A DNA stretch of 6,672 nucleotides, from contig JALRLQ010000082.1 in assembly GCA_023254365.1 (NCBI GenBank), positions 1 to 6,672 of the forward strand, in the 5' to 3' direction. Source of the DNA: Candidatus Poseidonia sp. GTDB taxonomy: Archaea > Thermoplasmatota > Poseidoniia > Poseidoniales > Poseidoniaceae. The position numbers and the translations under genes were made by a program. Below the pieces are notes generated by a model that made no database searches, was not told the DNA's origin, and was given only the letters and a program-made list of their open reading frames with translations. Below are positions 1 through 5,411 of the stretch, one piece after another (the stretch's first letter is position 1; each line of letters opens with the position of its first letter).

Positions 1-1
1 T

Positions 2-685
2 GTGGCGGGTGATGAGGTCAGCCTTGAGCTTCAGTTTGAGCAAACCGGGGCTTTCCAGGTTGATACCGGAACCGTTCGCCTCCTCGATGCTTACGGTGCC
101 TTACTCGCTGAAGAATCGGTGGATGCATGGTCCGGATCCACCTCCACGCAGCGCATCATGGTGAATTGGCCCAGCGGCACCAACGTGTTGATTCATGCAG
201 TTTGGGACGTTGAGGGACAGCGAATCGATGCCCAAGCCACCTACCTCGCCGGACCCCCACCCGAAGAACCGTCTGTCGGTCTTCCGTGGGCTTCCGTTCT
301 TTGGGGCGCCGTATTGGGTGGCGTGATCATCGCCGTTGCGCGGGTCATGACCAATCGGCCCGACCGACCCACTAAATCCCCCTCGCTTGATGCCTCTCCC
401 AAGCAGGAGGATGATGTCAAGGTGGAAGTGGCCTGTCCATCGTGTGAGCGACGGCTTCGGCTTCCGGCCACGTACGAGGGCTCGGTTGGCTGTCCGGATT
501 GTTCGCACCGGTTCGATGCCTCAGCCGCACTTGAAGCCGTTTCGAAACCAGCCATCTCATCCGCACCCGAGAAGATCACCGTTTCGTGCCCCGATTGCAG
601 CCAACAACTTCGGGTTCCATCAAACCACGAGGGCTCGGTACGATGTCCGGCCTGCACAAAGGTATTCAAAGCAGACCTGCCGTAA
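2..685 (+). CDS. Membrane-anchored protein with two C-terminal MJ0042-like zinc ribbons, 5' partial
   Basis: The reading frame is open to the left edge. The GTG at base 2 is not a convincing start, because no signal peptide precedes what looks like a beta-sandwich domain (residues 1-82), so the 5' end is probably outside the window. A Pro-rich linker (84-92) leads into one membrane span at about 93-115, followed by Arg114, Arg119 and Arg122, which by the positive-inside rule puts the C-terminus in the cytoplasm. Two zinc ribbons follow, with cysteines at 145, 148, 164, 167 and at 196, 199, 215, 218. Both have CPxC-x15-CPxC spacing and a shared EGSV motif, resembling the MJ0042 finger family. 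Visible architecture: outside beta domain, one span, acidic linker, paired cytoplasmic zinc ribbons. Function is not recognised. A role in sensing or in tethering a cytoplasmic partner is speculation. The DtxR-like gene starts 20 bases downstream. Confidence 0.8.
   Translation: MAGDEVSLELQFEQTGAFQVDTGTVRLLDAYGALLAEESVDAWSGSTSTQRIMVNWPSGTNVLIHAVWDVEGQRIDAQATYLAGPPPEEPSVGLPWASVLWGAVLGGVIIAVARVMTNRPDRPTKSPSLDASPKQEDDVKVEVACPSCERRLRLPATYEGSVGCPDCSHRFDASAALEAVSKPAISSAPEKITVSCPDCSQQLRVPSNHEGSVRCPACTKVFKADLP
474..639 (+). repeat. 13-bp direct repeat within the tandem zinc ribbons
   Basis: ACGAGGGCTCGGT occurs exactly at 474-486 and again at 627-639, 153 bases (51 codons) apart and in the same frame. 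It encodes the shared EGSV motif of the two zinc ribbons, which suggests an internal duplication of the ribbon module. Confidence 0.6.
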
Positions 686-705
686 TCAACCCGTCGTGAT
701 TCACC

Positions 706-1368
706 GTGGTCGGCCACTTTCAAGAGTTCGAGGACGAATATCTTGAGATGATGTACGAGTTTCATGAGCAACATCCTCACGCCAGGGTGCGCACGGGTGA
801 CCTGGCAGCAAAGCTTGGCGTGAAACCTGCTTCCGCCACGGAGATGGTTCAGCGCCTCGCTGCGAGAGGCTACCTCGAATACGTGCCCTACAAGGGTGCC
901 AAACTCACGGCCGACGGATTGGTTCATGGTCAGCAGATGAAGCGCCGTCATCGTTTGGCAGAGGTGTTGCTCGATCTTCTACCGTACGACGGCAACCCCC
1001 ACGAAACCGCTTGCAGGCTTGAACACGCCATCGACGATGACCTCGAGGTGGCGCTGTCCACCATGTTGAGCGGCCAAACCATCGACCCCAGCGGCCGCCC
1101 CATCCCAGCACCCAGTGAGCGTATTCAAGCCCGCCTCGACGCGGTGGCTTCGATTGAACCACTCGCTTTGGTTCACACCTCCGGACAATACACGGTCCGC
1201 CTTATGCTGCTTCCGGGGCAGGTCACTGAATGGCTGGCGCTACAGGGCATCGGCGTTCAATCCGTGTTGACGCTGGACAACTCCATCTGGTTCACCGAAA
1301 ACCAGATGGTGCTCAACCTTGACGATGCGTGGGTGAACGGAATTTTGGTCGAGCGGGTTCATCCCTAG
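706..1368 (+). CDS. DtxR/MntR-family metal-dependent transcriptional regulator
   Basis: A 220-residue regulator, the usual size of three-domain DtxR proteins. Residues about 8-72 form the winged helix-turn-helix, including EDEYLEMMYE and an ASATEMVQRLAARG recognition region. Residues about 73-147 form the dimerisation and metal-binding domain. Against remembered Corynebacterium DtxR ligands, this protein has His82 and Glu86 (in RHRLAE), His99, Glu100, Cys103, Glu106 and His107, so both metal sites look intact. The DPSGRPIP segment (127-134) is also typical. Residues about 148-217 look like the FeoA/SH3-like C-terminal domain. Family members repress iron or manganese uptake genes when Fe2+ or Mn2+ is bound; which metal is used here cannot be told. 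The GTG start is chosen because the conserved helix begins a few residues in; ATGs at 748 and 751 would cut into it. There is no Shine-Dalgarno sequence. No metal transporter gene lies in the window, so its targets are probably elsewhere. Confidence 0.93.
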   Translation: MVGHFQEFEDEYLEMMYEFHEQHPHARVRTGDLAAKLGVKPASATEMVQRLAARGYLEYVPYKGAKLTADGLVHGQQMKRRHRLAEVLLDLLPYDGNPHETACRLEHAIDDDLEVALSTMLSGQTIDPSGRPIPAPSERIQARLDAVASIEPLALVHTSGQYTVRLMLLPGQVTEWLALQGIGVQSVLTLDNSIWFTENQMVLNLDDAWVNGILVERVHP

Positions 1369-1376
1369 GCTGAACG

Positions 1377-1384
1377 CTTTAGAA
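1377..1384 (+). promoter_or_regulatory. Possible TATA box for the membrane protein gene at 1406
   Basis: CTTTAGAA contains TTTAGA, one base from the archaeal TTTATA core, centred about 26 bases before the ATG at 1406. That is the distance expected if transcription starts at the ATG itself (a leaderless mRNA), and no Shine-Dalgarno sequence precedes the ATG. The match is short and could be chance. Confidence 0.25.
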
Positions 1385-1405
1385 CACCCCGCTCCTCCTG
1401 CGAAC

Positions 1406-2986
1406 ATGGCGGACGACGCTGCGGGTGACGATACCGCAGAGGGGGCCGACCAACACTTGGATGAAACCCTGAGCGCTTCATCGTCCGAGTCCAAGGCTGG
1501 CAGCCCACCACCTGACGTCGGCTTCCGGCTTTCGGAATCGGTCCTTCACGCCATCGATTCACAAATCATCAGTTCTGGCCTACGGTTGGTCCTGTTCCTC
1601 CCAGCATTCACTGCGTTCACGTTTTTTGTTACATGGGCGTTTTCCTCGGCATCGCCGGCGTGGTGGGCGGACAACATTGAACCCAACCTGAACATGACCT
1701 TTTCCGTGTTTTTGGCATCGATCTCGTTTGTTGTCCTTCTGGGTTACACCCTTGCGGTTGGGTTTCACCGGTACCGTGTTGCGATGTCCATGCGAGCGTT
1801 TGAGCAACGCATTGACGATTCCAACGACGACCACCGCTCGGTCGCTTCATTGCACGGTTTCGACGGCTTGGTTTACTCCATGAGGCAGGCCGGCCATCAC
1901 CACAACCGCAGTTTGGTGTTCGCCGTTCTGTCCTCCTTCATGTTGCTGGTCGTGCTTTATGTAGGGCCCGCTGATGGGTTGGGCACGATTGCGTTGTTGG
2001 GGGCTGCGGCCCTCTTGGTGCTTTCTGTGGGCTCCCACCTCCCCACGCGCTCAACCCCGTTCAACATGGTGGACCGAACCGGACTCATGGCGGCGTATTC
2101 CCCTCCAGTTCATCCATCAACCTTGTCGATGGTCTTCAACGACTTGCTCAAGACCCACATGGACCCGTTGCTCCGCTCGGAATACGACGAATATTGCAAA
2201 GGGCTTGAAAACGGTTTCAGAAAAACGGTGAAACGAGCGTTCGCTCACGAAAAATTCCTGATGACGTTGTACCGCCACGCCACCGGGCTCGACCGCTCCA
2301 CCATGGAGGACGAACTCAAGGAAATTTTGACCACCAAAGGCATGGAGTACGTGTTCAGCCACCCCGTGTTCACCCTCGAGGTTTGGTTGGTGCTGATGGG
2401 GACCATCTCCAAGCGGAGCCCCGCCTTTTTCCGAATGGTGGACCGACTGAAACAGAACTTGGAGTCGGGCGATGACCCAGCAATGGAGGATCTCGTGTTT
2501 GAGGTTGACATGGAAAACGTCGTGACCGACCGCGCCAACTTATTCACCCTGTTTCACAACCTGTCTGACCAGCCACGCACGGTGGTGTTCCGTGTGCAAA
2601 CGCCGAACTTCCTTCCCAAGGACGTGGCGTTGACGTATCGACTCGAACCCGGCGAGCGATACTGGTGGTCCTCCAAAGCCCTCCCGTTGGCGCAAAAGGG
2701 CAACGACGATGTCCTCGGGAAGATGTCGGGATTGCTCAAGGACAGCACTGTTTCTTGGCAAACGCTCATTCCATCAACCAAGGGAGACGCCACGGTTTCC
2801 GTTCGACTTGAGGAAACGAACGGGGAACTGCTTCTCGGTCGCCAAATCAATGTCCGGGTCCGTTCCGAATTTGCACACTGGTTGAGAACGACAGGTTCCT
2901 ACGTTGCCTACTTGTTCGGTGGCTTTGGCGTCTTCCTGTCCATCATGCTGATTCTCGTCGAAGTTTTTGGCGGTGCAGCGGCCTGA
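1406..2986 (+). CDS. Unrecognised multi-span membrane protein with large soluble domain
   Basis: A 526-residue protein I do not recognise. The first 45 residues are acidic and Ser/Ala-rich, probably disordered. Likely membrane spans are 59-79, 99-120, 169-187, 190-210 and 499-521. The loop 121-168 carries many Arg and His and should be cytoplasmic, whereas loop 80-98 has no Lys or Arg. Alternation then places the 288-residue region 211-498 inside the cell and the short C-terminus outside. That region begins helical (about 238-352) and continues as a beta-rich segment (about 364-486) with alternating hydrophobic strands, resembling an Ig-like fold. Such folds are more often extracellular, so the topology needs care. 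No catalytic motif is visible. The ATG start is 37 bases after the DtxR-like stop, has no Shine-Dalgarno sequence and has a TATA-like box at about -26. The repeated membrane spans and coherent protein make it a real gene. Confidence 0.86.
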   Translation: MADDAAGDDTAEGADQHLDETLSASSSESKAGSPPPDVGFRLSESVLHAIDSQIISSGLRLVLFLPAFTAFTFFVTWAFSSASPAWWADNIEPNLNMTFSVFLASISFVVLLGYTLAVGFHRYRVAMSMRAFEQRIDDSNDDHRSVASLHGFDGLVYSMRQAGHHHNRSLVFAVLSSFMLLVVLYVGPADGLGTIALLGAAALLVLSVGSHLPTRSTPFNMVDRTGLMAAYSPPVHPSTLSMVFNDLLKTHMDPLLRSEYDEYCKGLENGFRKTVKRAFAHEKFLMTLYRHATGLDRSTMEDELKEILTTKGMEYVFSHPVFTLEVWLVLMGTISKRSPAFFRMVDRLKQNLESGDDPAMEDLVFEVDMENVVTDRANLFTLFHNLSDQPRTVVFRVQTPNFLPKDVALTYRLEPGERYWWSSKALPLAQKGNDDVLGKMSGLLKDSTVSWQTLIPSTKGDATVSVRLEETNGELLLGRQINVRVRSEFAHWLRTTGSYVAYLFGGFGVFLSIMLILVEVFGGAAA

Positions 2987-3025
2987 CGTGTCCTCAACAA
3001 GCCAGCCATAGACTTGAAATGGTGT

Positions 3026-3036
3026 AGGTGGTGGAG
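3026..3036 (+). promoter_or_regulatory. Ribosome-binding site deciding the start of the coiled-coil gene
   Basis: AGGTGGTGGAG contains two Shine-Dalgarno-like cores. GGAG (3033-3036) ends 6 bases before the ATG at 3043, and AGGTGGT (3026-3032) ends 10 bases before it. Their position favours ATG 3043 over the GTG codons at 3028 and 3031, which lie inside the site itself. Confidence 0.45.
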
Positions 3037-3042
3037 CAGACC

Positions 3043-4041
3043 ATGCGCGGATTCCCAAGGGACGCCGAGAAGAACCCCGATGCGGAGCTCCGCGATGAGC
3101 TCCAATCCATGGAAGCCAAGGTTCGAAAGATGCGTGAGACCCGGAACAATTTCCGTGAACAAGCACGTGCAGTTGCAAAAAAGCGGGATGCCGTCCAAGA
3201 GCAATACAAAGAACATCGCACCAAGCTGCAAGAGATGAAGACGGAACTTGACGCCATACAGGCCGAGCGCAACCTCCACAGGGCCAAGCGGGATGCCATC
3301 AACGCCCAACTAAAGGACCTCTTTTCCCAAGCAAAAGGACGTCGTGGAGAACACGGAGAGCGGAAGTCTGCGTCCGCTGAATACGCGCATTTGATGGGCC
3401 AAATCAACAACCTCGAAGAGCAATTCCAGACCACTTCGTCGAGCACGAAGAAGGAAAAAGAAACCATGGAACGCATCAAGCGCATGAAGAGTCGCGTTCG
3501 CGAACTCGAGCCCGATGTTGAAAAATTCGAAATGGTCGCTGTTGATCTTTCCAACATTGACGAAGCCATTGCTACGCTCAAGGCCGAATCTGACGACGCA
3601 CACAAATTGTTTGTCGAAGCCATGCAGCGTGCAGATGAAAAATGGGCCGAGTACAAGGAACAATTGGAGCACCGAGATTTCCTCAAGGCAGAGGGCGACC
3701 GTCACCACAGTGAATCTGTAGAGCTTCACGAAAAGGCCAACGGCATGCATGAAAAAATCGACGAACTCATGGTTGATGTCAACAAAGCACGTGAGCAACT
3801 CAACATGGCTATTGAGGAGCGCAAGTCGTGGATGTCCGACCACAACAAAGCCGTCAAGGCTGAGATGAAAACCGGGGCCGAATCCGATGAAGTCGCCGAT
3901 ATGCTGGTCAATTCCCTTCTCAATGACGGAAATTTGGTGTTCGGTGGCATCGGCAAGGAGGATGGCAACGCTTCCTCCCGTGGCAAGGGCTCCTCCAAAA
4001 AGAAGAACATGCGTCGTGTCGGGCCAGTTCGTCGTCGCTGA
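3043..4041 (+). CDS. COG1340-like archaeal coiled-coil protein
   Basis: A highly charged, almost entirely helical protein of 332 residues from the ATG at 3043. Residues about 15-95 form a first coiled coil with repeated KRDA motifs (KKRDAVQEQ, AKRDAINAQ). A basic loop (98-108) follows, then the segment around Gln129-Thr130-Thr131 followed by an EKE motif and IKRMKSRVREL, which matches the pattern I know from the uncharacterised archaeal COG1340 family. A second coiled coil spans about 165-275. Residues 282-304 form a short amphipathic segment ending in a Gly-rich turn, and the last 20 residues are strongly basic. There is no signal peptide or membrane span, so it should be cytoplasmic. Function is unknown; the basic tail could bind nucleic acid or ribosomes, which is inference. 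In-frame GTGs at 3028 and 3031 would add four or five residues. I prefer the ATG, which has GGAG 6 bases upstream. It ends 9 bases before the nucleotidyltransferase. Confidence 0.88.
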   Translation: MRGFPRDAEKNPDAELRDELQSMEAKVRKMRETRNNFREQARAVAKKRDAVQEQYKEHRTKLQEMKTELDAIQAERNLHRAKRDAINAQLKDLFSQAKGRRGEHGERKSASAEYAHLMGQINNLEEQFQTTSSSTKKEKETMERIKRMKSRVRELEPDVEKFEMVAVDLSNIDEAIATLKAESDDAHKLFVEAMQRADEKWAEYKEQLEHRDFLKAEGDRHHSESVELHEKANGMHEKIDELMVDVNKAREQLNMAIEERKSWMSDHNKAVKAEMKTGAESDEVADMLVNSLLNDGNLVFGGIGKEDGNASSRGKGSSKKKNMRRVGPVRRR

Positions 4042-4044
4042 GGG
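4040..4044 (+). promoter_or_regulatory. Ribosome-binding site of the nucleotidyltransferase gene
   Basis: GAGGG overlaps the TGA stop (4039-4041) of the coiled-coil gene and ends 6 bases before the ATG at 4051. The overlap and 9-base gap fit translation from a shared mRNA. Confidence 0.45.
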
Positions 4045-4050
4045 CGTACG

Positions 4051-5130
4051 ATGTTGGGCATCATCATGGCTGGTGGCCAAGGTTCCCGATTGATGCCGTT
4101 GACATTGACCAGGCCAAAACCAATGGTCGAAGTTCTCGGCCGTCCGGTGATCGATTACGTCAAGGACGCCATGGTGGAGGCAGGTATCTGCGATATCGTG
4201 GTCACCACGGGATACCGTGGTGAACAATTGGACCTGCACGTGCAATCTTGGAACGGTGTACGAGAGGATGGACGGTCCATCAACGCCCGTATCAATCAAG
4301 AAGCAACACCGATGGGCACGGCCGGCAGCGTGGGGCTCTTGCGAGACCATATCGCAGAAACGTGCGTTGTGGGTTCAGGCGATGCAGTTGCCTCGTTTGA
4401 CATTCAAGCCTTGTTCGAGGTTCATCGTGCGAGCCAAGCCAAGGTGACCATGGCGTTGTGGGAGGTTGAAGATCCGTCCCCCTTTGGTATCGTGGGCCTT
4501 TCTTCCGCTCAAGAAGGTCCGATTGATGGCGAGCTGCGAGAGGGGTACATCCGACAATTTTTGGAAAAGCCCACCCCCGAGGAAGCCTTCAGTAAGGTCA
4601 TTAACGCTGGATTATACATTCTTGAGCCTGAAGTGTTTGAACACATTCCGCAAGGCGAGAAATTTGACTTCAGCAAGCAATTGTTTCCCAAGTTGCTCTC
4701 CCTCGGTTGGCCGATGTATGCCAAAACCATTGACGGGGTGTGGTTCGATGTTGGTCAACCGTTTGAGTTGTTGCAGGCACAGCAGACGCTGATGGAGGAA
4801 TACGATTCCCTGCCGTTTACCTACCCCGAAGGTTATGTTTTGAAGGATGATTCGTTGTTGGCATCCACCGCGAAAGTCAATGGCGAGGTTAAGCGTTCTG
4901 TGATTGGAAGGGAGTGTGAACTCTCGCTCGGTACGCAGGTCGTTTCGTCGATATTGATGGACGGTTGTTCGGTTGCTGAAGGTGCAGTGATCAACGGCAG
5001 TGTTCTCGGTCGTCATGTGGTGGTCGGAAAAGGCTGTACCTTGGAAGGATGTGTTATCGGAGACAACGTGGTTCTTGATTCGGCCCAACTTCACCTCAAC
5101 GAGCGGATTCCTTCGAAGGATGATGCTTGA
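4051..5130 (+). CDS. Sugar-phosphate nucleotidyltransferase with left-handed beta-helix tail (mannose-1-phosphate guanylyltransferase-like)
   Basis: A 359-residue enzyme expected to join a sugar 1-phosphate to an NTP, giving an NDP-sugar and pyrophosphate in the cytoplasm. The N-terminal Rossmann-like domain (1 to about 245) shows the family signature GGQGSRLMPLT at 8-18 with Lys23 in RPKPM, GTAGSV at 89-94, the metal-binding Asp111 in VGSGDA, FLEKP at 170-174, NAGLYIL at 185-191, and a second metal Asp233 in GVWFDVGQP. The C-terminal part (about 271-347) has hexapeptide-type repeats of a left-handed beta helix, as in archaeal GlmU-like enzymes and GDP-mannose pyrophosphorylases. The final dozen residues are polar. 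The sugar and nucleotide cannot be fixed from motifs: mannose-1-P/GTP, glucose-1-P/UTP or dTTP, and GlcNAc-1-P/UTP are all possible. No acetyltransferase active site is evident, so a bifunctional GlmU role looks less likely. The likely product feeds protein or lipid glycosylation. A ribosome-binding site overlaps the upstream stop. Confidence 0.95.
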   Translation: MLGIIMAGGQGSRLMPLTLTRPKPMVEVLGRPVIDYVKDAMVEAGICDIVVTTGYRGEQLDLHVQSWNGVREDGRSINARINQEATPMGTAGSVGLLRDHIAETCVVGSGDAVASFDIQALFEVHRASQAKVTMALWEVEDPSPFGIVGLSSAQEGPIDGELREGYIRQFLEKPTPEEAFSKVINAGLYILEPEVFEHIPQGEKFDFSKQLFPKLLSLGWPMYAKTIDGVWFDVGQPFELLQAQQTLMEEYDSLPFTYPEGYVLKDDSLLASTAKVNGEVKRSVIGRECELSLGTQVVSSILMDGCSVAEGAVINGSVLGRHVVVGKGCTLEGCVIGDNVVLDSAQLHLNERIPSKDDA

Positions 5131-5141
5131 CGGGCGAGAGG

Positions 5142-5149
5142 ATATTAAG
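5142..5149 (+). promoter_or_regulatory. Probable archaeal TATA box upstream of the 77-residue gene
   Basis: ATATTAAG sits in a 47-base gap, preceded by a purine-rich stretch (GAGAGG) that could serve as a BRE. It is centred about 32 bases before the ATG at 5178, predicting a start site near 5172 and a leader of only a few bases. This agrees with the lack of a Shine-Dalgarno sequence there. Confidence 0.4.
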
Positions 5150-5151
5150 GG

Positions 5152-5169
5152 TGGGCTCTCGCCAGCCCA
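5152..5169. repeat. Perfect 6-bp inverted repeat between TATA-like box and start codon
   Basis: TGGGCT (5152-5157) and AGCCCA (5164-5169) are exact reverse complements with a 6-base spacer. The dyad ends 8 bases before the ATG at 5178 and lies where a start-site operator would be. It is not followed by a T run, so it is not a good terminator for the nucleotidyltransferase gene. Confidence 0.5.
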
Positions 5170-5177
5170 ATGATACC

Positions 5178-5411
5178 ATGAGCACGACTCCAAAGCGAAG
5201 CTACGATCGAACATGGGAAGAAATTGAAGAGATGCTCGGCCAAGCCACGGTGAAAATGAACCAGTGGAAAGAATGGTACGACGCTTGCAAAGAGCAAGAC
5301 GACAAAGAAGGGATGAAGGAAGCCGCCCGAAACCACAAGGCGCTTCAGGGCGTTGTGAAGACCCTCAAGTGGACACTCGGGGAAGAAGGCATTGCCGACC
5401 CGCTCAACTGA
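5178..5411 (+). CDS. Small helical hypothetical protein, 77 residues
   Basis: A 77-residue charged protein with no family I recognise. It begins MSTTPKRSYDRTWEEIEEML, looks helical throughout, and contains four Trp, a single Cys and alternating Lys/Glu runs. There is no signal peptide, membrane span or Cys pair, so it is probably a soluble cytoplasmic protein. The ATG at 5178 is chosen over an in-frame TTG at 5127, which overlaps the preceding stop codon and would add 17 residues lying across a TATA-like box and a small inverted repeat. No Shine-Dalgarno sequence precedes the ATG, in keeping with a leaderless or nearly leaderless transcript from that box. The stop (5409-5411) abuts the stop of the opposing pdxS gene. 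Codon use resembles its neighbours and the frame is coherent, but its small size leaves some doubt. Confidence 0.75.
   Translation: MSTTPKRSYDRTWEEIEEMLGQATVKMNQWKEWYDACKEQDDKEGMKEAARNHKALQGVVKTLKWTLGEEGIADPLN

Noticed and set aside
241..951. Minus-strand open frame of 236 codons
   Set aside because: It overlaps both the zinc-ribbon gene and the DtxR-like gene, whose protein motifs are clear on the plus strand. Its own translation shows no domain.
2994..3686. Minus-strand open frame of 230 codons, rich in Ser, Arg and Cys
   Set aside because: It lies opposite the coiled-coil gene in another frame; the odd composition is what the reverse complement of a charged coiled coil gives, with no recognisable motif.
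3310..4350. Long minus-strand open frame of 346 codons opposite the coiled-coil gene and the start of the nucleotidyltransferase
   Set aside because: It is antisense to two well-supported genes, is rich in His, Phe and Val without domain order, and crosses a gene boundary. Open antisense frames are common opposite Lys/Glu-rich coding sequence.
5152..5169. Inverted repeat as a terminator for the nucleotidyltransferase gene
   Set aside because: The stem is only 6 bp, has no T run after it, and lies directly before the next start codon; a promoter-proximal role fits better.
5127..5177. TTG start adding 17 codons to the small 77-residue gene
   Set aside because: It overlaps the stop of the nucleotidyltransferase, uses a rare start codon, and would translate the TATA-like box and the inverted repeat.
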